From Hyphomicrobiales bacterium (GTDB lineage Bacteria > Pseudomonadota > Alphaproteobacteria > Rhizobiales > Beijerinckiaceae), in NCBI GenBank assembly GCA_003164825.1, contig PLUH01000340.1:1919-21344 (forward strand): a DNA stretch of 19,426 nucleotides, in the 5' to 3' direction. Positions 9,145 to 16,321 of the stretch are shown in pieces. Below the pieces are notes generated by a model, which saw nothing but the letters and a program-made list of their open reading frames with translations, was not told the origin of the DNA and ran no database searches. Positions within the stretch are counted from its first letter, which is position 1, and the number at the start of each line of letters is the position of its first letter. The position numbers and the translations under genes are program-made.

Positions 9145-9302
9145 GATTGGGCCGCGAGTCTCAACCGGTCGCGATCGTGATCAACCGTGATGGCGTTGGC
9201 GCGTTTTCATTCCGCGCGCGGGCTTGATTCCCTTCCGGCCCCGCACGACAATCGCTTCTCGCGAGACCGTTTGGGGCGCCGGCGCCAAGGCCGACGGAAG
9301 CC

Positions 9303-10676
9303 ATGTCCAACGCCTTTTTTTACGATCTTCTGTCCTCGATCGCCGAGCGCGGCCGCTCGGTGCTCAAGATCAAGCCGTGGCCGAAGGACGGTGAAAACCG
9401 CGCCGAATCGCTGGTCGAAACTTGCCGGGCGCTGGTCGCCGGGCGGGGCGAGGCGTCGGGGGTCGCGCTCGCCGCCGAGATCCTGCGCCGCTACCGCGCG
9501 CTCGATCCGTCCGACCATGCGGCGTTCTTTCGCGCGCTTGCCGACGAGTTCGGGCCCGATCGCGAGCGGGTCATGACGGCAATCGCCAATTTCGGCGCCG
9601 ACGCCGACGAGGCCGCGGCGAGCGATATCCACTACGCCTCCGAGCCGCGCCGCCATGACCTGTTCCGGCGGCTCAATCGCGCGCCGGGCGGCACCGCGGC
9701 GCTGGTCGAGATGCGCGCCGACCTGTTGGCGCTGATGAACCAGAACCCGTCGCTCGCGATCGTCGATCGCGATTTTCTGCATCTGTTCGGTTCGTGGTTC
9801 AATCGCGGCTTTCTGGTGTTGCGACGCATCGACTGGTCGTCGCCGGCGGCGCTGCTCGAGAAGATCATCCGCTACGAGGCGGTGCACGAGATCGGCGATT
9901 GGGACGAGCTCAGGCGGCGCATCGATCCCGCCGACCGGCGATGCTACGCTTTCTTCCACCCGCGGCTGGTCGACGAGCCGCTGATCTTCGTCGAGGTCGC
10001 GCTGACCCTGACGCCGCCGGCGGCGATTGCGCCGCTGCTGGCGGAAAAGCGCGCCCAGCTGTCGCCGAACAAGGCGCGCGCAGCGGCGTTCTATTCGATC
10101 TCCAATTGCCAGCAGGGTCTTGCCGGGGTCAATTTCGGCAACTTCCTCATCAAGCAGGTGGTCGAGGAGATCCGCCGCGAGCTGCCGGCGATCGAGACCT
10201 TCATCACTCTCTCGCCGGTTCCCGGATTTCGCGCCTGGCTCGAGACGACCGAGGACCCGTCGATCGCGCCGCTCAAGAACGCGGCGCTGTCCCTGGCGGC
10301 GGAGGACAATTGGCGGACCGCGCCCGAGGTCGCGGCGCGGCTGCGCGCCGCGCTCGAGCCGCTCGCCGCTCACTACTTCCTGAAAGCGCGCCGTCCCGAC
10401 GGTCGGGTGATCGACCCGGTCGCCCGCTTTCATCTTGGCAACGGCGCGAGCCTGGAGCGCATCGACTGGCAAGGGGACCTGTCGCCCAAAGGGCTCGCCG
10501 AGTCCTACGGGATCATGGTCAATTATCTCTACGACCTCGACGAGATCGAGCGCAATCACGAGGCGTTCGTCAACCGCGGCCAGATCGCGGCGTCGAGCGC
10601 GGTGAAAAAGCTCTTGCCCGCTTCCCCCTCGCGGCTGCGCGCGGCCCTGCCGGGGGCTTTGACGTCAAACGCTTAA
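9303..10676 (+). CDS. mcd: Malonyl-CoA decarboxylase
   Basis: Converts malonyl-CoA to acetyl-CoA and CO2 in the cytoplasm. The 457-residue protein matches the family along its length: an N-terminal helical domain (about 1-150), then the catalytic domain with HPRLVDEPLIFVEVAL, FYSISNCQQGLAGVNFGNF, the catalytic-serine motif TLSPVPGF (Ser304), ARFHLGNGA with the catalytic His377, and the C-terminal motif SYGIMVNYLYDLDEIERNHE. Ser and His match the dyad known from human malonyl-CoA decarboxylase. A good ribosome binding site (GGAAG) precedes ATG 9303. No malonyl-CoA synthetase (matB) or malonate transporter gene is adjacent, so this is a lone copy. It may adjust the malonyl-CoA pool or serve malonate use through genes elsewhere. 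Confidence 0.94.
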   Translation: MSNAFFYDLLSSIAERGRSVLKIKPWPKDGENRAESLVETCRALVAGRGEASGVALAAEILRRYRALDPSDHAAFFRALADEFGPDRERVMTAIANFGADADEAAASDIHYASEPRRHDLFRRLNRAPGGTAALVEMRADLLALMNQNPSLAIVDRDFLHLFGSWFNRGFLVLRRIDWSSPAALLEKIIRYEAVHEIGDWDELRRRIDPADRRCYAFFHPRLVDEPLIFVEVALTLTPPAAIAPLLAEKRAQLSPNKARAAAFYSISNCQQGLAGVNFGNFLIKQVVEEIRRELPAIETFITLSPVPGFRAWLETTEDPSIAPLKNAALSLAAEDNWRTAPEVAARLRAALEPLAAHYFLKARRPDGRVIDPVARFHLGNGASLERIDWQGDLSPKGLAESYGIMVNYLYDLDEIERNHEAFVNRGQIAASSAVKKLLPASPSRLRAALPGALTSNA

Positions 10677-10810
10677 GAGGGACTTACACCCTCGGCGCGC
10701 TGGGGTTGGCGAGCGCCGCGGGGCTTGTTGCGACAATCGTTCCGTCCAGCCGCGATGCGCCATAAGATGGGGTCAAATGGGCAGCGACGCTCGCGCAAGG
10801 GGAGGACGCC

Positions 10811-11101
10811 ATGTATGCCGCAATTCGCCAGTTCAAGGCCAAACCGGGCTCAGCCGACGCGCTCGCCGAGCGGATCAAGGGCGCGGTCCCGATCATCAGC
10901 GAGGTTTCGGGCTTCATGGGCTACTACGTCATCTATGCGCCCGACGACACGGTGACTGCGATCAGCGTCTTCAACACCGTGGCGGAAGCCCAGGAATCCA
11001 ATCGGCGCGCGCTGGCCTGGATCGAGGACAATCTCGGCCCGCTGGTCGTGGGCGCGGCCAGCGCGACCGCGGGGCCGGTGATCGTGCACTCGCTGCCTTG
11101 A
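10811..11101 (+). CDS. Small ABM-like dimeric alpha/beta-barrel protein
   Basis: A 96-residue protein with the pattern of antibiotic-biosynthesis-monooxygenase-type ferredoxin-fold proteins: a first strand YAAIRQFKAKPGS, a helix ADALAERIKGAVPII, then SGFMGYYVIYAPDD, the strand TVTAISVFNT and a helix with AEAQESNRRALAWIEDN. Such proteins are cytoplasmic dimers; some are monooxygenases or haem-degrading enzymes, but many have no known role, and no catalytic residues can be assigned here. The start is well supported by AAGGGGAGGA seven bases before ATG 10811. It stands 134 bases after the decarboxylase and about 100 before the cyclase on the same strand, so it may be a single-gene unit. Confidence 0.7.
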   Translation: MYAAIRQFKAKPGSADALAERIKGAVPIISEVSGFMGYYVIYAPDDTVTAISVFNTVAEAQESNRRALAWIEDNLGPLVVGAASATAGPVIVHSLP

Positions 11102-11207
11102 GGCCTCCGCTCGCGACTTCGTCAGAAAGTTCGGCCGGCTCCGCCTCGATGAATTTCGCCAGATTCCGCTGGCGTTCGTGGTAGTGTCCGGCGCTGGAGG
11201 CGATGCA

Positions 11208-12023
11208 ATGAGCGAGACGCGAAAGCTCGCGGCGATCCTGGTCACCGATATCGTCGGCTACAGCCGCCTCGCCGGCGCAGACGAGGAGCGCACGCTGGCG
11301 CGTATCAGGGGACTGCGCAGCGATCTCGTCGAGCCAACGGTTGCGGCCCATCGCGGCCGCGTCGTCAAGCGCACCGGCGACGGCTCGATCATCGAGTTCC
11401 GGAGCGTCGTCGACGCCGTGCGCTGCGCGATCGAAGTGCAGAACGGCATGGCCGAGCGCAACGCCGGCGTGCCGCCGGAGCGCCGCATCGAATTCCGCGT
11501 CGGCGTTCACGTGGGCGACGTCGTCGAGGAGAGCGACGGCGACCTGATGGGGGATGGCGTCAACATCGCCGCGCGGCTGGAGAGCGTCGCCAAGCCGGGC
11601 GCGATTTGTCTCTCCGAGCAAGCCTACTGGCAGGTGAAGGGACGGCTCGATCTCAAGGTCACCGACCTCGGCGAAACTCAGTTGAAGAACATCGCCGAAC
11701 CGATCCGCGTCTACTCGCTCGAAGTCGGCCAGCAGGCGCAAGCGGCGCCTGCGCCGTCGACGCCGTCAACGTTGACAGTCGATCATCATGCGGCGATCGA
11801 ACGTATCGAGGCGAAGCGCGGCTTCGGGCGCCACGCGACGGCCTATGTCGCCGTCAATTTTCTGCTCATCGCCATCTGGGCGATTACCAGCCGAGGGTAC
11901 TTCTGGCCGATCTGGGCGATGCTCGGCTGGGGCGTCGGGCTCGGCATGAACTATTGGAGCGTTTTCCTCCGCAAGCCGATCTCGGACGACGAGATTCGGC
12001 GTGAACTGGAGAAAGGGCGCTAG
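11208..12023 (+). CDS. Class III adenylate cyclase with C-terminal two-helix membrane domain
   Basis: Predicted to make cyclic AMP from ATP. Numbering from ATG 11208 (271 residues), every class III catalytic residue is present with canonical spacing: metal-binding Asp14 (VTDIVGYSRL) and Asp58 (KRTGDG), base-selecting Lys54 and Asp112, and transition-state Asn119 and Arg123 (VNIAARLE). The Lys/Asp pair favours ATP over GTP. The domain covers residues 5-180. A linker follows, then two membrane helices near 217-235 and 240-258 in a 2TM-like domain (HATAYVAVNFLLIAIWAI, then WPIWAMLGWGVGLGMNYW). The catalytic part should face the cytoplasm. ATG 11208 has GGAGG seven bases upstream and is preferred to the upstream in-frame GTG at 11178. 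No N-terminal sensor domain is present. The gene converges on a metallophosphoesterase. Confidence 0.88.
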   Translation: MSETRKLAAILVTDIVGYSRLAGADEERTLARIRGLRSDLVEPTVAAHRGRVVKRTGDGSIIEFRSVVDAVRCAIEVQNGMAERNAGVPPERRIEFRVGVHVGDVVEESDGDLMGDGVNIAARLESVAKPGAICLSEQAYWQVKGRLDLKVTDLGETQLKNIAEPIRVYSLEVGQQAQAAPAPSTPSTLTVDHHAAIERIEAKRGFGRHATAYVAVNFLLIAIWAITSRGYFWPIWAMLGWGVGLGMNYWSVFLRKPISDDEIRRELEKGR

Positions 12024-12053
12024 AGGCGTCGCGTTCGGAGCGAGTCCGCCGCC

Positions 12054-12180
12054 GTCATTGCGAGCGGAGCGAAGCAATCCAGAGGCCACCGCCGCTGCGC
12101 TACGATCACTGGATTGCTTCGTCGCCGTAGCCCGTCGAAAGACGGGCGTCTTCCGACGCCCTGTGGCTCCTCGCAATGAC
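12054..12180. repeat. Imperfect palindromic intergenic repeat with nested hairpins
   Basis: Outer arms GTCATTGCGA (12054-12063) and TCGCAATGAC (12171-12180) are perfect inverted repeats, as are inner arms GAAGCAATCCAG (12071-12082) and CTGGATTGCTTC (12109-12120). Between the inner and outer right arms lie two small overlapping hairpins: CCCGTC-GAAA-GACGGG (12131-12146) and GGGCGTC-TTCC-GACGCCC (12144-12161). The arm sequence resembles a dispersed palindromic repeat I recall from rhizobial genomes. It lies between two convergent genes, where such elements often sit and may act as a two-way terminator. Confidence 0.75.
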
Positions 12181-12205
12181 AGACCCCATCTGAACCCGGG
12201 CTGCT

Positions 12206-13111
12206 CTAAACCCTCAGCGCCTCCCTCTCGCCGATCGCCGCGCTTTCCGGCGCGAGGCCGCGGGCGCGGACGCTGACCCGCCACCGGTCGCCGTCGCGAA
12301 CGAGGCTCACCAGATGATAGGCGGCGCGGTAGCGCGGGTCGCGGGCGCTCGCCGCGGCGGAGGGCGCGCCGATCACCGGAACCGCGCCGCCGACCGTGCG
12401 CGCGGCGCGCGAGGGAAGCGAGCGCACGGCCTGCTGATGGGTGTGGCCGTGCAGAATCGCCTCGGCGCCGCGGTCGCGCACGATCCGCCCGAACGCCGGG
12501 GCGTCCGAAAGGCCGCGCAGCAGCGGCGTGGCGCCGGCGATCGGCGGGTGGTGGATGAGCACGAGCCGCGCCAGCCCCTTGGCCCCGGTTTCGCCGAGCA
12601 ATCCGGCGAACGCCTCAAGCTGCCTCTTGCCGAGCCTGCCGGTCGCCATCAGCGGGCCGGTCGGCACGGCCGAGGAGAGGCCGATGATCGCGATCTCGCC
12701 GCGAATGCGAAGATAAGGATAGGTCGCCTCGCCCGGCGGCGCGTCGCCAGCCGTCCAGGGCGCAAAGGTCGCCTCGAGCAGCGGCATGGACGCGCGCACA
12801 TAGGCGTCGTGATTGCCGGGAACGAAGCTGACATTGGCCGGCTCGCCAAGCGTCTTCATCCATAACGCCGCACGGTGGAACTCGGCCGGCATGCCGATAT
12901 TGACCAGATCCCCGGTGACCGCGACATGGTCAGGGCGCTGGGCGCGCAAATCCGCGACCAGGCGGGCGAGCATTCCCATGTCATTGAGCCGGGCGCGTCC
13001 CCGCTTCCAGTTGATGAACCCCATGACGCGCTTCAGCCGCAAATCGGCGAAGCCGGGCATGGGAGCGGGGCTCAGGTGCGGGTCGGTGATGTGCGCGACC
13101 GTAAAGCTCAT
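12206..13111 (-). CDS. Calcineurin-type metallophosphoesterase
   Basis: A 301-residue two-metal phosphoesterase. All family motifs are seen: ITDPHLS (Asp10, His12), VTGDLVN (Asp68), VPGNHD (Asn100, His101, Asp102), LIHHPP (His187) and the closing LHGHTHQ (His223, His225). This set and order fit the class III cyclic-nucleotide phosphodiesterase (CpdA-like) branch, but related enzymes hydrolyse other phosphoesters, so the substrate is open. The start at 13111 begins MSFTVAHITDPHLS, typical of the family. The frame stays open upstream, but that extension reads through the intergenic region into the Nudix gene and is a shadow. GGGGA lies directly before the ATG. It is divergent from the Nudix gene across 132 bases and convergent with the adenylate cyclase, which makes a role in cAMP turnover plausible but unproven. 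Confidence 0.88.
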   Translation of the reverse strand: MSFTVAHITDPHLSPAPMPGFADLRLKRVMGFINWKRGRARLNDMGMLARLVADLRAQRPDHVAVTGDLVNIGMPAEFHRAALWMKTLGEPANVSFVPGNHDAYVRASMPLLEATFAPWTAGDAPPGEATYPYLRIRGEIAIIGLSSAVPTGPLMATGRLGKRQLEAFAGLLGETGAKGLARLVLIHHPPIAGATPLLRGLSDAPAFGRIVRDRGAEAILHGHTHQQAVRSLPSRAARTVGGAVPVIGAPSAAASARDPRYRAAYHLVSLVRDGDRWRVSVRARGLAPESAAIGEREALRV

Positions 13112-13243
13112 TCCCCAACCGACCCCGTCGGGCGACGGCCGGGATGAAACAGGCCTCGCGCCGTCATTGACCGGGCGGCAATAAGATTGCTTGAACGGAA
13201 ACGCAACCCGGGCGTCGGCCCGAGGCCGGAGCACCCGCGAGCC

Positions 13244-13714
13244 ATGGCCGCCCCCATTCGAGAGAGGCTGAAGTTGCGCCTGCTGCACTGGAGCTTTCTC
13301 CTTGCGCGGCCAATGACGCTCGGGGTCAGGGCGATCGTGGCGGACGCCGATGAACGGGTTTTGCTGGTCAGGCACGGCTACGTCTCCGGCTGGCATTTTC
13401 CGGGCGGCGGCGTCGAGCCCGGCGAGACCTGCGCCGAGGCGATGGCGCGCGAGCTTGAGGAAGAGGCGATGGTCGCCATCGACGGGCCGCCGTTGCTGCA
13501 CGGCCTGTTCCTCAACACCCAATCGTCGCGGCGCGACCATGTGGCGGTTTACCTGGTCCGGACGTTCCGGGTTCTCGGAGAGCGGGCGCCGGATTGGGAA
13601 ATCAAGGAGGCGCGCTTTTTCCCGCGCTCGGCGTTGCCGGATGGCGCAACCAAAGCCACTCGGGCCCGGCTGGCCGAGATCTTCGATTCGGCGCCCCTGT
13701 CCGGCCGCTGGTGA
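13244..13714 (+). CDS. Nudix hydrolase
   Basis: A 156-residue hydrolase of nucleoside-diphosphate-linked compounds; the substrate is not predictable. The Nudix box spans residues 55-77: Gly55, Glu61, then Arg69-Glu70-Leu71 and Glu73-Glu74, so all metal-binding residues are present. The usual glycine near the end of the box is Met76. The strand before it (RAIVADADERVLLVRHGY) and GWHFPGGG are typical. ATG 13244 is preferred to the upstream in-frame TTG 13187, since MAAPIRERLKLRLLHWSFLLARP looks like the natural N-terminus, although the ribosome binding site is weak. It is divergent from the metallophosphoesterase and probably shares a bidirectional promoter region with it. The following gene is 179 bases downstream on the same strand. 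Confidence 0.87.
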   Translation: MAAPIRERLKLRLLHWSFLLARPMTLGVRAIVADADERVLLVRHGYVSGWHFPGGGVEPGETCAEAMARELEEEAMVAIDGPPLLHGLFLNTQSSRRDHVAVYLVRTFRVLGERAPDWEIKEARFFPRSALPDGATKATRARLAEIFDSAPLSGRW

Positions 13715-13867
13715 CCGGCGGGGCCGATCGGGCGCGGGCAAGGCCGCCGCAACCCCTTTGCTTTGATTCTCAGCCACAATATCGGCGGCGCGGTAAACCG
13801 TTTAACGGGTCGGTAAGGGTGCGGGCGTTTCAATTCGCCGCATGGACTTTTGTCGCCCGCGCAGCTA

Positions 13868-13883
13868 GAATTGGTTCGAATTC
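13868..13883. promoter_or_regulatory. Inverted repeat directly before the YafK-type ribosome binding site
   Basis: GAATT and AATTC arms separated by six bases end immediately before the GGGGAGA ribosome binding site of the lipoprotein gene. It could be an operator or a small leader hairpin. The arms are only five bases, so chance is a real possibility. Confidence 0.2.
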
Positions 13884-13893
13884 GGGGAGATCG

Positions 13894-15336
13894 ATGAATT
13901 CAATCATCCGGCGCGGGGTCGCCGTTGGTCTGACCGTCGCGGCTTGCGCCTTGATCGCCGGCTGCGACGATTCCTATCTGGATCAGAGCTCGGGACGGTC
14001 GCAGCAGCCGATATCCTCCGCCACGCTTGCCGAGATGGACAAGCTCGACACCACGCCGTCGTCGCCGACGATCATCCGCACCTACAAGAAGGAAGCGGAG
14101 CTCGAAATCTGGAAGATGAAGTCGAACGGCGAGTACGCGCTGCTCAAGACCTATCCGATGTGCCGCTGGTCGGGGCAGCTCGGGCCGAAGAAGCGGGAAG
14201 GCGACATGCAGGTGCCGGAGGGCTTCTATACCATCGCGCCCGGCCAGATGAACCCAACATCCCATTATTATTTGTCGTTCAACGTCGGATATCCGAACGC
14301 CTACGATCGGGCCTACGGGCGCACCGGCGGCAATGTCATGGTGCACGGCGTCTGTTCGTCCGCCGGCTGTTTCTCGATGACCGACGAGCAGGTCGCCGAT
14401 ATCTACGCGATCGCCCGTGAATCGTTCGCCGGCGGCCAGCGCGAAATCCAGCTCCAGTCCTATCCGTTTCACATGACGGCGGAGAATCTGGCCAAGTTCC
14501 GGCTCGATCCCAACATCGGCTTCTGGAAAGACCTTAAGAACGGCTCCGACCATTTCGAGGTCACCAAGGCCGAACCGTCGGTGACGGTCTGCGGCAAGCG
14601 CTATGTGTTCGGCGCGACCGCGAAGGGCGAGGTTTCGGCGAGTGAGCCGTGTCCGGCGCTCACACGCGACCAAGACGTCGAGGCGCTGGTCGCGGACAAG
14701 GAGCAGAAGGACGACGCCAAGGTCGCCGACCTGGTTGCGTCCGGCGTCAAGCCAATCCGCCTCGTCTACGCCGACGGCGGCCAGAACGCGGTCTTCGCCG
14801 GCTACAAGGACGAGAGCGACCCGGATGCGCTCGCGACCGGTCCGCAGGAGATCGTCCTGGACGATCGCAAACCCGCGCCGGCCGCGGTCAAGATCGCGGT
14901 CGCCGACGCCGCCAAACGCAACGCCTCGAGCGTCGCGCCGGCGCCTGTCGAGGCCGCGGCGGCTCAGCCGGCCTCGCCGGCTGCGCCAACCCCGCCGCCG
15001 GTGGTCGCCCTCGCCGCGGCCCCAGGCCAAGTTTCTGGCGGCGTTCTCGGCGGGTTGAATGGCGGGGCGCAGAACGTCAAGAAGTGGCTGCATCTGGGCG
15101 GGCAGGAGCCCGCGGCGCCGCCGGTCGAGGCCAGCGCGCCCGATCAGCCGGCGCCCGCCGGCGCGCCGCTGCCGCCGCATCGCGATGACGCTGTTTCGGA
15201 CGGCGAGAAGGCGGTGCGCATGGCGTCGCTGCATACGCCCCCGACCCCGCCGGCGAGGCCAAATCTCGCCGGACCAGCGTCGGACGACAGCGATTCGTCG
15301 AAGCCGGCGCCCGCCGCGGCGGCGCCGGCGCAATAG
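13894..15336 (+). CDS. Lipoprotein with YafK-type L,D-transpeptidase catalytic domain
   Basis: A 480-residue envelope protein acting on peptidoglycan. The N-terminus is a lipoprotein signal ending LIAGC, with lipidated Cys24 followed by two Asp residues. The catalytic domain (about 60-270) closely follows the YafK family: LEIWKMKSNGEYALLKTYPM, CRWSGQLGPKKREGD, PEGFYTIAPGQMNP, LSFNVGYPNAYDRAYGRTGG, and the active site VMVHGVCSSAGCFSM with His151 and nucleophile Cys159. E. coli YafK (DpaA/LdtF) cuts the link between Braun lipoprotein and peptidoglycan, so hydrolysis rather than cross-linking is possible. Residues from about 325 to the end are rich in Ala and Pro and probably disordered, unusually long for the family. 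GGGGAGA precedes ATG 13894 by three bases. The gene ends seven bases from the end of the convergent YcxB-like gene. Confidence 0.88.
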   Translation: MNSIIRRGVAVGLTVAACALIAGCDDSYLDQSSGRSQQPISSATLAEMDKLDTTPSSPTIIRTYKKEAELEIWKMKSNGEYALLKTYPMCRWSGQLGPKKREGDMQVPEGFYTIAPGQMNPTSHYYLSFNVGYPNAYDRAYGRTGGNVMVHGVCSSAGCFSMTDEQVADIYAIARESFAGGQREIQLQSYPFHMTAENLAKFRLDPNIGFWKDLKNGSDHFEVTKAEPSVTVCGKRYVFGATAKGEVSASEPCPALTRDQDVEALVADKEQKDDAKVADLVASGVKPIRLVYADGGQNAVFAGYKDESDPDALATGPQEIVLDDRKPAPAAVKIAVADAAKRNASSVAPAPVEAAAAQPASPAAPTPPPVVALAAAPGQVSGGVLGGLNGGAQNVKKWLHLGGQEPAAPPVEASAPDQPAPAGAPLPPHRDDAVSDGEKAVRMASLHTPPTPPARPNLAGPASDDSDSSKPAPAAAAPAQ

Positions 15337-15343
15337 CGGCGCG

Positions 15344-15922
15344 TCATCGCCCGGAATCCGCGCCCCGAATTGCTCCGATCCGGCCCGTGAGGCGGGATAT
15401 GAGGCGCGCCGCCTCCTCGGCGTCGGCGAGCGCGCGCGTCGGCACGACGATCGGGGCGCCGTCGCGCAGCCACACGTAAATGAGCCCCCCGGCGTCTTCG
15501 GCCTCGTCACAGTCGGTGTAGCAAAGCCGCTGCATGCGCCCGTCGACGTCCAGCGACAGCGCGTCGTTCTCGAACGTCGCCGTCACCGCGCCTGCCGACT
15601 GAAGCCGCGCGATCGCCGCGCGGCCCTCCAAACGGGCGCGGCGGACGCGCCAGTGGTTGGCCAGGCGTTGGATCATGAAGGCAGCGGCGGCGAGGATGAG
15701 CGTCGCCTCGCCGGCGCGGCGGCTGATAAGGCCGGTCAGCGCCAGCACCGAGGCGAAGACAATAATGAGTACGAAGGCGGCCAGCGGCGCCAGATGACGG
15801 GCCAATAATCCGCCCCTGAGAGCCAGGCGCAGTCCCGCCCGAGCCGCGGCGGCTTCGGCTTCGGCAGGGGTCAGGGTGAACGCGTAAGGCCCGAACGATT
15901 CGGAGCGGCAGTCCGCCGTCAT
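15344..15922 (-). CDS. YcxB-like two-helix membrane protein
   Basis: A 192-residue protein with a short cytoplasmic start (SFGPYAFTLTPAEAEAAAARAG), two membrane helices near residues 45-66 and 71-86, and a C-terminal YcxB-like beta-rich domain (about 105-180: TATFENDALSLDVDGRMQRL, then LIYVWLRDGAPIVVPTRAL). The family is widespread and functionally unknown. Its ATG overlaps the stop of bolA in ATGA, so the two are almost certainly translated from one message. It converges with the YafK-type lipoprotein gene with only seven bases between stop codons, leaving no room for separate terminators. Confidence 0.75.
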   Translation of the reverse strand: MTADCRSESFGPYAFTLTPAEAEAAAARAGLRLALRGGLLARHLAPLAAFVLIIVFASVLALTGLISRRAGEATLILAAAAFMIQRLANHWRVRRARLEGRAAIARLQSAGAVTATFENDALSLDVDGRMQRLCYTDCDEAEDAGGLIYVWLRDGAPIVVPTRALADAEEAARLISRLTGRIGAIRGADSGR

Positions 15923-16182
15923 GGCTCGCCCGGGGCCTTGGCGACGAGCGCGAGCGCGTGCAGGCCATCGGCGAATTCCGCCGCCAGGAGATCGTAGACC
16001 AAGCGATGCCGCTCGACCCGGCTCCGCCGCTCGAATCGCGCCGATACGATCCGGACCCGATAGTGCGTGCCGCCGCCCGGGCGCGCTCCCGCGTGTCCCG
16101 CATGGCGGTCGGACTCATCGACGACGTCGAGGGCGGTCGGGTCGAGCGCTCCCGTCAATCGAGCGAAAATCCTCTGCTCCAT
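15919..16182 (-). CDS. bolA: BolA family protein
   Basis: An 87-residue BolA-type protein, the normal length. Visible signature: LDVVDESDRHAGHAGARPGG (His27 and His30 in the loop), THYRVRIVSARFE, then RVERHRLVYDLL with the invariant His59, and GLHALALVAKAP at the end. BolA proteins pair with monothiol glutaredoxins to handle Fe-S clusters, and some act in morphology or stress regulation. The start is uncertain: ATG 16182 gives a typical N-terminus, while GTG 16188 or GTG 16197 are in frame, and GTG 16188 lies at the better distance from the GGGAG motif. It is coupled to the YcxB-like gene downstream and divergent from the J-domain gene. Confidence 0.9.
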   Translation of the reverse strand: MEQRIFARLTGALDPTALDVVDESDRHAGHAGARPGGGTHYRVRIVSARFERRSRVERHRLVYDLLAAEFADGLHALALVAKAPGEP

Positions 16183-16321
16183 GGTCACATTGCGCACTCC
16201 CGTTAAGCCATTCGCGACCCTACATATCTTAGCAAAGGCAGCGGGCTCGGGGGCGAGGCTTTTGCTTGCGGCGATGGTTTGGGACTTGCCCGATAGCGGC
16301 GGCGGTCATAAAGGTCATGGC

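Noticed and set aside
9275..9286. Perfect 12-base palindrome GGCGCCGGCGCC before malonyl-CoA decarboxylase
   Set aside because: Built only of G and C in a GC-rich genome, so chance is likely; mentioned with the gene but not called as an operator.
10677..10693. GAGGG-ACTTACA-CCCTC hairpin right after the malonyl-CoA decarboxylase stop
   Set aside because: Five-base stem and no T-tract; too weak to call a terminator.
13900..15510. Antisense open frame of about 536 codons opposite the YafK-type gene
   Set aside because: Arg-rich low-complexity translation, no motifs, and the sense strand has a complete catalytic domain.
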